Source: Salinadaptatus halalkaliphilus
GTDB taxonomy: Archaea > Halobacteriota > Halobacteria > Halobacteriales > Natrialbaceae
DNA length: 59,817 bases
Assembly (NCBI RefSeq): GCF_006543045.1
Contig: NZ_RBZW01000027.1
Coordinates: 1 to 59,817, forward strand
Direction of reading: 5' to 3'
Shown: in pieces, positions 8,704 through 17,241 of the stretch
Numbering within the stretch: the first letter of the stretch is position 1
How the letters are laid out: the number at the start of each line of letters is the position of its first letter
Notes under the pieces: generated by a model
Told to the model about the DNA's origin: nothing
The model's input: the letters and a program-made list of their open reading frames with translations, nothing else
The model's database searches: none
Made by a program: the position numbers and the translations under genes

Positions 8704-9501
8704 ATGGACATCCTCGAGAAGCTCGAGTTCGAGGCGGTCGCTCTGGGCGGCTACAACAACTGCTGTGGCATCGAGGACATGAAGCGTGGCAACATCGAAA
8801 CCGCCGAAACGCTCGATGACAACCGCTTCGAGAATATCAGTGCGCTGGATCCCGACTACGCGGTCGCGGAGTGTTCGTCCTGCCATTCGATCACCGAAAC
8901 CGCCTCACTGGGCTACCGGTCGCCGGACTTCGAGTTCCCGTTCATGCCGGAATTTCTCCTTGCACACCGCGAACGGTTCCGAGACGCCATCGAGGTGACA
9001 AACCCCGTCACCGTCACGTTCCACGACCACTTCGACTACCGAGGCTGGATGTCCGACGAACAGATGGACATCATTCGCGACCTCTTCGCCACGCTGCCGG
9101 GCGTCGAGATCGTCGAGATGGAACACACCAAGTCCGACCGCCTGCCGTGTGCCCTGTCTGCTTCACCGGACGAACACCCCTACGACGACATCAACCGCCA
9201 GATCTACCGCGAAGCTGAAGCGGCCGGCGCGGACGTACTTGTAAACATCTGGCACGGCTGTCACCGGTGCCTACTGCCCCAGGAACACGAATTTCCTGTC
9301 ACAACCAAAAACTACTCGACGTTCCTGGCCGAGCGGCTGGGGTTCGAGTACTCCGACACGAACTGTGAGTACCTGCGACTGGCCCGCGAGGAAGATCTAG
9401 ATGCGGTCGTCGAGGCCGCACGATCTATTTTCGAGGCAAATAATCTCTCCGAAGAGAGAGCCCACCAAGTCGTCGAGGCGCATTACTGGTCTTCAGCGTA
9501 G
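8704..9501 (+). pseudogene. CCG-domain (Fe-S) / heterodisulfide reductase B-like protein, 5' truncated
   Basis: 265 aa with two cysteine-rich CCG-like blocks: GGYNNCCGIEDMKRGN with AECSSCHSI in the first half, and NIWHGCHRCL in the second. The family (HdrB/GlpC/LutA-like) binds an unusual Fe-S cluster through CX(n)CCGX(n)CXXC and takes part in thiol-disulfide or electron transfer chemistry. The reading frame stays open upstream into the RidA remnant (codons for IIIDSL before the ATG) and the usual N-terminal block with the first cysteine is missing. The gene has therefore probably lost its 5' end at about 8700. It could still be translated from 8704. Confidence 0.68.
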
Positions 9502-10115
9502 GGTCCATTCCTGTTTTCAGCAGCGTTCAGCACTGTAGTTCTGCTATCGCTTTCGGTGGAGTAGAGTAGCCACTGCAAGTCGATGCACACCTGATCGCAC
9601 GACAGCTGTGCGATCAGCGTGTAACTAGTTGCAGTTGGTCCTATAGCGGAAGTAACCGAACCCAGGAGTGCATCTCGCCGAAGAAGAGCCGCGTATATTT
9701 CGAGAGCAACCCGCTTTGCCAAGGTACGTCGAGACCGTGGTGAATTAGGTGCCACAGAGTACCGATATCAAGCGTTCCACCTTGATCAGACTTATTCTAG
9801 AAGTTACATCAAGACAAAATCAAAGAACGACCTGACGGCCTCCCAGGCGACAACTCGGCGAAGGCGCATCACGATCAAGAAAATCAACGATAATCGTACT
9901 ACTGGCAGTGAAGAGGGAGACGAGGCCACGGCTAACTGCACTCGGAAAAGCTACGTCCAGAGCAGTTTCGATACGTTTTCATAAACATCACAAACAAATC
10001 ATGTTGGAACGTTCGTTTTTACGGGATAAGCGGAATCTCCGTACTGACGGCTGCCAATCGCCTGTGTGGCGTCATACTCGGTAGTGAAGGCTATCGGTGT
10101 CTACCGCGAACCAAT
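9502..10115. other. Gene-poor stretch, no recognised gene
   Basis: Lower GC than the surroundings. On the minus strand a 46-codon open stretch around 9640-9790 reads GTLDIGTLWHLIHHGLDVPW, which looks protein-like, but it is bounded by stops and I cannot name it. It may be a decayed transposase or membrane protein. No RNA gene or repeat is seen before the palindrome at 10116. Confidence 0.4.
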
Positions 10116-10201
10116 CATCCGGTTTACTGTCCGTCAGTTCCGGCGCATCCGCGACCCGTGCGGCGATTACGCCGGTAGATCGGTACAGCAATCCGTCTCA
10201 G
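10116..10201. repeat. Family A palindrome, copy 2
   Basis: 86-bp palindrome. Left arm starts CCGGTTTACTGTCCGTCAGT and right arm ends CGGTACAGCAATCCG. The inner stem is built on CCGGCGCATCCGC / GCGGCGATTACGCCGG and the left half is partly degraded. It lies 120 bp before the HalOD1 gene; copy 3 follows that gene in inverted orientation, so the gene is bracketed by two copies. Confidence 0.88.
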
Positions 10202-10323
10202 TTACCCCCGGTCTGAATACAGGCGTACCATTTCGGGGAGCAGAGAATTGTTCACCCCGTTTTCACGCACTGAGAACCGAATCGTCCGTTTATGTAGTCG
10301 TCGTTCGTGAGTGACTGATAGTG

Positions 10324-10593
10324 ATGGGGAAACGACCTAGTGACGCCGTTGTCGAAACTCTCGCGGCTGCGAACGACACCGACCCAGTCGACCTCGAGCC
10401 GCCGCTTTACGAATCGATCGATCTCGAGGCTCTCGACGCACTCGTCGAGTCGACGAGCCAGTCGTTGACACTCGAATTTACCCACGCTGGCCACACCGTT
10501 CGGGTCGACGAATCGGGAGCCGTAACCCTTGTGTCGGCTGATTATGCGCCCGAAGACGGTGACGAGCCGCCGACCCGAATTTCGACCAGGTAG
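10324..10593 (+). CDS. HalOD1 output-domain protein
   Basis: 89-aa stand-alone HalOD1 domain, a small alpha/beta domain found almost only in haloarchaea, often at the ends of sensory or regulator proteins. Typical blocks are VVETLAAANDTDPVDLEPPL (residues 9-28), LYESIDLEALDAL and LTLEFTHAGHTVRVDESGAV. Its biochemical function is not established; a signalling output role is inferred from its fusions. The ATG at 10324 directly follows a GTG that could also start the frame. Family A repeats flank it on both sides. Confidence 0.82.
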   Translation: MGKRPSDAVVETLAAANDTDPVDLEPPLYESIDLEALDALVESTSQSLTLEFTHAGHTVRVDESGAVTLVSADYAPEDGDEPPTRISTR

Positions 10594-10660
10594 TGTACCG
10601 TCGTTTGCAGACGACCCCCTATGTCGATTTTCCGACACGATACGGGACCGCTCGCGAACC

Positions 10661-10747
10661 CTGATGCGGATTGCCGTACCGATCTACCGGCGTAACCGCC
10701 GCACAGAGCGTGATTGGGCCGGAGATGACGGACAGTAAACCGTATGA
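10661..10747. repeat. Family A palindrome, copy 3 (inverted relative to copy 2)
   Basis: 87-bp palindrome starting CTGATGCGGATTGCCGTACC and ending ACGGACAGTAAACCGTATGA, about 70 bp after the HalOD1 stop codon. The inner stem CCGGCGTAACCGCC is only partly matched on the right, so this copy is diverged. Confidence 0.87.
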
Positions 10748-11033
10748 CGACGAACGGGAGTCCGTGGAGGAGGTGGCGAATCGGCTTTCTCGTCCGGTCC
10801 CACAAAATCACCTGGCCAGACCGACATCTACAGAGAGACACCGAGAGTGCCTCGGGGCTTGACCCCGAGGTGTGTTACCGTGTACTGCGTCGGATTCCTA
10901 TGATAAAGCATATATTCGATAGTGGATGCGAATCCTGAATCAGTACGTGTGTTCGAACAACACCCGTTGTATTCTTCTCGAGCACGTATCGTGTGGTAGA
11001 AGAGACAATGCATAGAAGGAAACACAGAAATGA
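10748..11033. other. Intergenic stretch with one strong hairpin
   Basis: No coding frame is convincing here. The one clear element is the perfect stem-loop described separately at 10850-10870. AT content rises towards the promoter of the next operon. Confidence 0.45.
10850..10870. other. Perfect hairpin CCTCGGGG-CTTGA-CCCCGAGG
   Basis: Eight GC-rich base pairs (CCTCGGGG / CCCCGAGG) around a five-base loop. It could be a transcript-end hairpin for the region to the left or a leftover end of an IS200/IS605-type element; the same CTCGGGG...CCCCGAG pairing forms the outer stem of the structure at 57.2 kb. There is no transposase next to it. Confidence 0.5.
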
Positions 11034-11046
11034 GTAAATATATAAT
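11034..11046 (+). promoter_or_regulatory. TATA box of the BMP-type ABC operon
   Basis: GTAAATATATAAT is a strong archaeal TATA element centred about 29 bases before the ATG at 11069. That spacing predicts a transcript starting at or very near the start codon, i.e. a leaderless message, which is common in haloarchaea. It supports the start at 11069 over the internal GTG at 11114. Confidence 0.6.
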
Positions 11047-11068
11047 GCATCAATAACATGCGTAGATT

Positions 11069-12190
11069 ATGCCAGCAGACAGCACGGGGCCATGTGTGGA
11101 CGAGGGGGAAGTGACTGTGAACCGACGAACCGTTCTCGCGAGTGGTAGTGCTGCCGTTTCCGCTATCGCCGTCGCCGGCTGCCTCGGTGACGAGGACGAG
11201 GGCAACGGGAACGGTAGCGACGACGCCGCCACGGAGGTTGCGATCATCTCGAGTCCGGCCGGGTTCGACGACAACGCGTTCAACGACAACGCCGTCGAGG
11301 GGCTCGAGGCGGCGTCGAACGATTTCGACCTGTCGTACACGACGATCGAAGAGACCGAAGAGGCGCAGTACGAATCGATCCAGGCCGACGCTGCCGAGAG
11401 CGGATACGATCTCATCGTCACCGTCGGTGACAACCACACCGATCCGATGGCGACGAATGCCGAGCAGTATCCGGATCAGAACTGGATGCTTATCAACAAT
11501 ATGATCGACGGCGCCGACAACGTCTCGGGCTGGATCGAAATGAACAACGAGATGTCGTTCCTTGCAGGCGTCGTCGCCGGCGCGATGACCACGGAGGACT
11601 TCGAGCACGCGGATAGCAGTACCGATCCTGGCGAGTCGACCGTGGGGTTCGTCGGCGGTGAGGATATTCCGCTGATCAACGCGTTCGAGGAGTCCTACAT
11701 CGAGGGCGTCGAGTGGGTAAACGACGACGTGGAGGTCCTGACGGGCTATGGAGGGAGCTTCTCCGATACGCAGGCGGCAAACGACGTCGCCGAATCCCAG
11801 ATCGACGACGGTGCGGATATCGTCTGGCACGCAGCCTCGGCGGCGGGTGCCGGCGTCTTCTCGGCAGCACAGGACAACGACCGGTTCGCGATCGGTGTCG
11901 ACGTCGACCAATCCGTCACGGAAGAACAGTATCAGGACGTCATTCTCGGCTCTGCGGTCAAGGCACTCGACGAAGCGACGTATCAAGTGGCTGAAGCCGT
12001 CGTCGATGACGACTTCGAGAGCGTCGTTGGCGAGCAGAACCTGAGCGTCGACGAAGGCGCGATCGACTTCGTGGTCGGGCAGGCCGTCGAAGGAGACCTT
12101 CCAGACACCGTCATGGACAGCCTCGACGAGGCCATCACGAGCTTCGAGAACGACGAGATCGAGCTGACGTGCGGTCCAACTAGCTGTTAA
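11069..12190 (+). CDS. BMP-family substrate-binding lipoprotein of an ABC importer
   Basis: 373-aa extracellular binding protein of the basic membrane protein (Bmp/PnrA/Med) family, whose studied members bind purine nucleosides. A twin-arginine signal NRRTVLASGS (residues 18-27) leads to the lipobox AVAGC with C38 as the lipid-modified cysteine, then an acidic glycine/asparagine linker. Downstream blocks fit the family: FDDNAFNDNAVEGLEA, LIVTVGDN, MSFLAGVVAGAM, TVGFVGGEDIPLINAF, FAIGVDVDQS and VILGSAVKALDEATYQVAEA. It heads an operon with an ATPase and two permeases. Nucleoside uptake is the family expectation; haloarchaeal members can differ. Confidence 0.9.
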   Translation: MPADSTGPCVDEGEVTVNRRTVLASGSAAVSAIAVAGCLGDEDEGNGNGSDDAATEVAIISSPAGFDDNAFNDNAVEGLEAASNDFDLSYTTIEETEEAQYESIQADAAESGYDLIVTVGDNHTDPMATNAEQYPDQNWMLINNMIDGADNVSGWIEMNNEMSFLAGVVAGAMTTEDFEHADSSTDPGESTVGFVGGEDIPLINAFEESYIEGVEWVNDDVEVLTGYGGSFSDTQAANDVAESQIDDGADIVWHAASAAGAGVFSAAQDNDRFAIGVDVDQSVTEEQYQDVILGSAVKALDEATYQVAEAVVDDDFESVVGEQNLSVDEGAIDFVVGQAVEGDLPDTVMDSLDEAITSFENDEIELTCGPTSC

Positions 12191-12242
12191 CCACACATCT
12201 CATTCAGTCTTTTATGAACACGCACGGATCCGATCAGGGACG

Positions 12243-13829
12243 ATGACAGCAAGCCAGACGACGCCCGCAGTTCGGCTCGAGGGGATTACGAAACGGTTTG
12301 GCGACGTCGTCGCGAACGATAGTGTCGACTTTACGCTCGAGCAGGGTTCGATTCACGCCCTGCTTGGCGAAAACGGGTCCGGGAAGACGACCCTGATGAG
12401 TATCCTCTATGGGCTCTACGACCAGAACGAGGGATCGATATCCGTCGACGGCCACGAGCAGACGTTCGACTCCCCTCGAGACGCGATGGAGGCGGGAGTC
12501 GGGATGATCCACCAGCACTTTCAGCTCGTCCCCTCGATGACGGTCTTACAGAACGTCATTCTCGGCCACGAGCCGGTCGACAACGGATTGATAAACGACG
12601 GCGCTGCCCGGGGTCGAATCGAGGACATCTGTTCGCGCTACGAGTTCGACGTGGACCAGTATCTGGACACACGCGTCGAAGAACTCGATCTCGGCGCCCA
12701 ACAGCGCGTCGAGATCGTCAAGAGTCTCTATCGCGGCGCCGACGTTCTCATTCTCGACGAGCCGACCGCGGTGTTGACGCCACAGGAAGTCGAGCGTCTC
12801 ATGGACGTCATGGCCGACCTTCGCGAGGACGGCCAGTCGCTGATTTTCATCTCGCACAAGCTCGACGAAGCACTCGAGATCGCCGACCAGATCACGGTGT
12901 TGCGCGATGGGGAAGCCATCGGCACCGTCGACACCGCGGAGACGACGGAACAGGACCTGGCTCAGATGATGGTCGGGCGGGAGGTGCTGTTCGATCGCTT
13001 AGAACGCGAATCCAGCACCGGCGACCCCGTCCTCGAGGTCGACGGGCTGTGTATGCGTGGCGACCGCGACCGGCGACAGGTCGACGATATCGACCTGACA
13101 CTGCGATCGGGCGAAATCCTCGGTATCGCTGGCGTTCAGGGCAACGGACAAAGCGAACTCGTCGAGGGTATCACCGGCCTCCGGTCGGTCGAGGAGGGAA
13201 CGATTCGACTGGCCGGAGACGACATCACCGGGATGAACCGGCGTCGACGAATCGAGAACGGCATCGCGTACATTCCGGAAGATCGCCAGTCCGAGGGACT
13301 CGTTCAGGACTACTCCCTCGTACGCAACGCGTTGCTTGGCAACCAAACGATCGCCCCGTACGCGAACGGCCAGATCCTCGATTGGGACGAAGTCTCGGAT
13401 CACGCCGCGGAGATCGTCGAGGAGTACGATGTCCAACCACCAAATCCGGATGCGACCGCCGGATCGCTCTCCGGTGGGAATCAACAAAAGTTCATCGTTG
13501 GCCGAGAGATCGGCCACGATCCCGACGTGCTGGTCGCCTCACACCCCACCCGGGGAGTCGATATCGGCTCGGTCGAGTTCATCCACAACCGACTGATCGA
13601 ACTCCGCGAGGAGGGACTCGGGATTCTGGTCGTCTCGTCGAAACTCGAGGAGATCCGGAAACTGTCCGACCGCATCGCGGTCATGTACGAAGGCGAGTTT
13701 ATCGACGTCGTCGATCCCGACGCCGTCACCGAGGAGGATCTCGGACTGCTGATGGCTGGGCATGAACCCACAAACGAACCACCACAGCAGTCAGATCCCC
13801 AGCCTGACGGAGGTGGGTCTCGTGACTGA
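12243..13829 (+). CDS. Sugar/nucleoside-type ABC transporter ATPase (double nucleotide-binding domain)
   Basis: 528-aa fusion of two ATPase domains in the RbsA/YufO arrangement. Domain 1 has Walker A GENGSGKTT near residue 42 and Walker B LILDEPTAVL near 170. Domain 2 (from about 260) has the degenerate Walker A GVQGNGQSE, the signature LSGGNQQKF and a modified Walker B VLVASHPTRGVD. Only domain 1 is expected to hydrolyse ATP normally. It couples ATP use to import through the two permeases that follow. The start is 53 bp after the binding-protein stop, and its last 8 bases overlap the GTG start of the first permease. Confidence 0.92.
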   Translation: MTASQTTPAVRLEGITKRFGDVVANDSVDFTLEQGSIHALLGENGSGKTTLMSILYGLYDQNEGSISVDGHEQTFDSPRDAMEAGVGMIHQHFQLVPSMTVLQNVILGHEPVDNGLINDGAARGRIEDICSRYEFDVDQYLDTRVEELDLGAQQRVEIVKSLYRGADVLILDEPTAVLTPQEVERLMDVMADLREDGQSLIFISHKLDEALEIADQITVLRDGEAIGTVDTAETTEQDLAQMMVGREVLFDRLERESSTGDPVLEVDGLCMRGDRDRRQVDDIDLTLRSGEILGIAGVQGNGQSELVEGITGLRSVEEGTIRLAGDDITGMNRRRRIENGIAYIPEDRQSEGLVQDYSLVRNALLGNQTIAPYANGQILDWDEVSDHAAEIVEEYDVQPPNPDATAGSLSGGNQQKFIVGREIGHDPDVLVASHPTRGVDIGSVEFIHNRLIELREEGLGILVVSSKLEEIRKLSDRIAVMYEGEFIDVVDPDAVTEEDLGLLMAGHEPTNEPPQQSDPQPDGGGSRD

Positions 13830-14955
13830 ATCGGACGCTGGTGGCGCTCGAAGGGCCCTCGATGCGGCCGCCGACCGGATGCTTTCGGCGACGGTGCTCG
13901 AGCGGATCGCGATCGCAATCGCGTCGACGCTGTCGGCGATCCTGATCGGGTTGGTCATCGTCGCCGTGGCGGGATACAATCCGGTTCAGTTCGTGAATCA
14001 ACTCGTCGTTGGCTCGTTCGGTAGCGAGCGTGCGATCGTCCGGACGCTCCGGTACTCGACGTTGTTCATTTTGACTGGCGTCGCCGTCGCCGTCGCGTTC
14101 CGTGCTGGCGTGTTCAACATCGGCGTCCAGGGACAGTTCATCATGGGCGGGTTCGCCACGGTAGTGTCGATCGTGGGGATTGCGCCCCTCCTCCCGGAGA
14201 ACGCCGTGGGTGGGACAATTCTCATCGCCATCGGCACGCTCGCCGCGATCGTTGCGGGTGGACTGTATGCTGCCCTTCCCGGGGTATTGAAGGCTTACGG
14301 TGGCGCTAACGAGATCATCACGACGATCATGTTGAACTTCATCGCGATCGGGTTCGTCGGCTGGCTCGTTGCCGGCCGGTTCAACGATCCCGAGGCGACC
14401 GCAACGCGGACCAGACAGTTGCCGGAGTACGTCGAGTTGCCGTCGCCGATCGTTTCCGACCCGAACTTTTCGCTAGTCGGGCTACTGGTGATGCTCGCGA
14501 CGGTCGCAGCCGTCGCCGTCATCATGGCGCGGACCAGTTTCGGATACGACATGGTGACCAGCGGATATCAGCAGTCGGCAGCGGGCTACGCCGGTGTCGA
14601 TCCCAAACGGATGATCGTCTCGACGATGACGTTTTCTGGCGTCGTCGCGGGACTTGCCGGAGCCGTCTTCGTCATTATGATTCAGGGCTACTACACCGAT
14701 CCATCGGGCGTCGGCAACTACGGCTTCGACGCCATCGCGGTCAGCCTGCTCGCGGCCAACAACCCGGTCGGCGTCGTGCCGGCTGGACTGCTGTTTGGCG
14801 GCCTCGAGTCGGCCGGCTCGCACATCCAGATCAACAGCGACGTGCCGGTGCAGTTGATCGACGGTATCGTCGGGCTAGTCGTGTTGTTCGTCGCCGTGCC
14901 GGAACTGTTCAGGATGATCGCAAAACGGACCGGACTCGGGGGTGAAAACCGATGA
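13822..14955 (+). CDS. ABC transporter permease (BPD_transp_2 type), first subunit
   Basis: 377-aa integral membrane subunit with about ten hydrophobic segments, of the ribose/branched-chain/nucleoside permease type. Family-like blocks are FNIGVQGQFIMGGF near residue 105, YGGANEIITTIMLNFIAI near 160, GYQQSAAGYAGVDPKRM and GFDAIAVSLLAANNPVG. The GTG at 13822 is chosen because it overlaps the ATPase stop (GTGACTGA); an upstream ATG at 13762 lies inside the ATPase gene and would add 20 residues. It pairs with the next permease to form the channel. Confidence 0.88.
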   Translation: MTESDAGGARRALDAAADRMLSATVLERIAIAIASTLSAILIGLVIVAVAGYNPVQFVNQLVVGSFGSERAIVRTLRYSTLFILTGVAVAVAFRAGVFNIGVQGQFIMGGFATVVSIVGIAPLLPENAVGGTILIAIGTLAAIVAGGLYAALPGVLKAYGGANEIITTIMLNFIAIGFVGWLVAGRFNDPEATATRTRQLPEYVELPSPIVSDPNFSLVGLLVMLATVAAVAVIMARTSFGYDMVTSGYQQSAAGYAGVDPKRMIVSTMTFSGVVAGLAGAVFVIMIQGYYTDPSGVGNYGFDAIAVSLLAANNPVGVVPAGLLFGGLESAGSHIQINSDVPVQLIDGIVGLVVLFVAVPELFRMIAKRTGLGGENR

Positions 14956-15965
14956 GCGTCGCCGACTACACCGCCCGGACGAGCGTTCGGCTGGGTGGGC
15001 TCGTGCTGTTCGTCCTGATCGCGTTCGGCGTTGCACTCACGTTCACCGACGAGATCGCACTCGAGCGCCTCGTTACGTTCGGCTTTCTCTCGCGGTCGTT
15101 AGAGATGGCGACGCCGATCGCTCTCGCGGCGGTCGGTGGGCTCTACGCCGAAAAAAGCGGCGTGTTCAATATCGGCCTGGAAGGGTTCATGATCTTCGGC
15201 GCGTTCTCGGCAGCTGCGACGATGTACGCGCTCGGGGGAACATCACCGACGCAAGGTCACGTCTGGGCCGCACTCGTCGCGGCGGTGCTGGTCTCGGTCG
15301 CGCTGACGGTACTCTTTGCCGTGTTGTTGATCCATTTCAAGGCGGATCAGATCGTCGCCGGATTGGCCGTCTGGTTCGTCGGTCTCGGATTCGCACCGTT
15401 TACGGCGGCGGTCATCTGGGGCAGTCGCTCCAGCCCCGGGCTCACGAGCATCGATCCGATCGCGTTCGGCCAATCGCCGTTGATCTTGCTCACGATCGGT
15501 ATCGTCGTCGCGTCGTGGGTGGTCCTCTACCGGACCCGATACGGCAACTGGATCCAGGCCGCCGGCGAAAATCCAGAAGCGCTCGACACCGCTGGTATCG
15601 ATGTCAACCGCGTCCGGTACGCGACGGTGATCTTTTCGGGCGCGATGGCCGGGCTAGGTGGTGCCGTACTGCTCGCACACGCGGGTAACTTCGGCGGCAC
15701 GGGCGAAACGATGGTCGACGGTCGTGGCTGGATCGGGATCGTCGCCTACCTCTTTGGCAACTACAATCCGATCGGCGCTGCCGCCGCAGCGCTGTTGTTC
15801 GGCGCCCTGGACATGCTGAACGTCCAGTTCCAGACGGTCGGCATCGACTTGCCGTCCCGGCTCGTCAACCTCTTGCCCTACGTCGCGGTGATCGTCGTGC
15901 TCACCGCGTGGGGCAAGACCCGCATGCCCGATGCCGTCGGCGAGCCCTACGAGAGCGAAGAGTAA
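14952..15965 (+). CDS. ABC transporter permease (BPD_transp_2 type), second subunit
   Basis: 337-aa membrane protein with eight to ten helices. Family marks are LYAEKSGVFNIGLEGFMIFG near residue 60, HFKADQIVAGLAVWFVGLG, GENPEALDTAGIDVNRVRY and GRGWIGIVAYLFGNYNPIGA. It overlaps the first permease by 4 bases (ATGA), indicating translational coupling. It ends the importer operon; 230 bp without a gene follow before the isomerase. Confidence 0.9.
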   Translation: MSVADYTARTSVRLGGLVLFVLIAFGVALTFTDEIALERLVTFGFLSRSLEMATPIALAAVGGLYAEKSGVFNIGLEGFMIFGAFSAAATMYALGGTSPTQGHVWAALVAAVLVSVALTVLFAVLLIHFKADQIVAGLAVWFVGLGFAPFTAAVIWGSRSSPGLTSIDPIAFGQSPLILLTIGIVVASWVVLYRTRYGNWIQAAGENPEALDTAGIDVNRVRYATVIFSGAMAGLGGAVLLAHAGNFGGTGETMVDGRGWIGIVAYLFGNYNPIGAAAAALLFGALDMLNVQFQTVGIDLPSRLVNLLPYVAVIVVLTAWGKTRMPDAVGEPYESEE

Positions 15966-16195
15966 GCCGCCGGTCGTATTCTGCAGTTCGCTCGTTGAAA
16001 CGGGCGAAGAACGCAGTAGTATCGATGAACAACGGCGCTGGCGTCGTTGACATCCAGACCACGTAGCTGGAGAGAACGTCGTTGGTATCCGTCGCACTCA
16101 TCTCTTCACCCCCCGATACCGCCGACACGTGATTTCGGGACAAACTCATTCGGAATGTAGTAATTCATTTATCGGTCGCTATCCTACGAGCCCGT

Positions 16196-17164
16196 ATGCA
16201 CGTTGGAGTTCACACGCCACCGTTAGCCGACAAATCGCTCGAGGGGGCGCTCGAATATCTCGCCGACCGTGACGTCGACGCCATCGAGCCTGGCGTCGGC
16301 GGCTATCCCGGCGACGATCACCTCTCTCGCGACGCGTACCTCGACGACGAGGACGCACAAGCCGAGCTCGTGGCTCTGCTCGAGGAGTACGAGGTGGGAA
16401 TCAGTGCGCTGGCGACGCACAACAATCCGCTTCATCCCGACGAGGAGCGCGCCGAGCGGGCCGATACCGAGTTGCGCGAGGCGATTCGGCTGGCCGACCA
16501 ACTCGAGGTCGACACGGTGACGTGTTTTTCCGGACTGCCGGCGGGCGCGCCGGGCGACGAGGTGCCAAATTGGATTACGGCGCCGTGGCCGTCCGAACAC
16601 GCCGAGGCCCACGACTACCAGTGGACGGTTGCCACCGACTACTGGTCGGATCTCGCGCAGTTTGCAGACGAACACGGGGTCGACATCGCGATCGAGATGC
16701 ACCCCAATATGCTCGTCTACGAACCACACGGGATGGCACAGTTACGCGAGGCGATCAACGAACGCATCGGCGCGAATTTCGACCCGTCCCATCTCTACTG
16801 GCAGGGTGTTTCGATCACCGACGCGATCCGCTATCTCGGCGAGCGAGATGCGATCCACCACGTCCACGCCAAGGACACTCGAGTCTACGAGGAACAGGCC
16901 CGCGAAAAGGGCGTCCTCGATACGACCGCCTACGACGACGAGCCCAACCGCTCGTGGCTGTTTCGCTCCGTCGGCTACGGCCACGACGAGGCCCACTGGA
17001 AAGACGTCGTCTCGACACTGCGGATGGTCGGCTACGACGGCGCCTTGAGCATCGAGCACGAGGACTCGCTGACCAGCGGCCGGGAGGGTCTCGAGAAGGC
17101 GATCGAACTCCTCCACCGAGCGGTCTTCACGACCGAACCCGGCGACGCTTACTGGGCCGAGTAA
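16196..17164 (+). CDS. Sugar phosphate isomerase/epimerase (xylose-isomerase-like TIM barrel)
   Basis: 322-aa TIM-barrel protein of the AP-endonuclease-2/IolE-type superfamily. Metal and substrate residues expected at strand ends are visible: DAIEPGVGGY (strand 2), ISALATHNNPLHPD (strand 3), VTCFSGLPAG, VDIAIEMHPN with its metal glutamate near residue 162, ANFDPSHLYWQG, IHHVHAKDT and ALSIEHEDS with the final metal glutamate. It probably isomerises or epimerises a keto-sugar or inositol derivative. It lies between the importer and a Gfo/Idh/MocA dehydrogenase, a pairing typical of sugar or polyol catabolism. Confidence 0.88.
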   Translation: MHVGVHTPPLADKSLEGALEYLADRDVDAIEPGVGGYPGDDHLSRDAYLDDEDAQAELVALLEEYEVGISALATHNNPLHPDEERAERADTELREAIRLADQLEVDTVTCFSGLPAGAPGDEVPNWITAPWPSEHAEAHDYQWTVATDYWSDLAQFADEHGVDIAIEMHPNMLVYEPHGMAQLREAINERIGANFDPSHLYWQGVSITDAIRYLGERDAIHHVHAKDTRVYEEQAREKGVLDTTAYDDEPNRSWLFRSVGYGHDEAHWKDVVSTLRMVGYDGALSIEHEDSLTSGREGLEKAIELLHRAVFTTEPGDAYWAE

Positions 17165-17241
17165 GCGGGTGCCACCGCTGTGAACGCCCATCAGAGTTCG
17201 AAGTGGAAAATACTAACTACGGCTATTGTAAATTGAGGTAT

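Noticed and set aside
10940-12196. A 418-codon minus-strand open frame opposite the BMP lipoprotein gene
   Set aside because: The plus strand has a Tat lipoprotein signal, TATA box and family blocks; the minus product has no recognisable features.
16522-17241. A 240-codon N-terminal extension of the Gfo/Idh/MocA gene
   Set aside because: This stretch overlaps the isomerase gene in another frame and is arginine-rich. The Rossmann motif begins right after the ATG at 17242.
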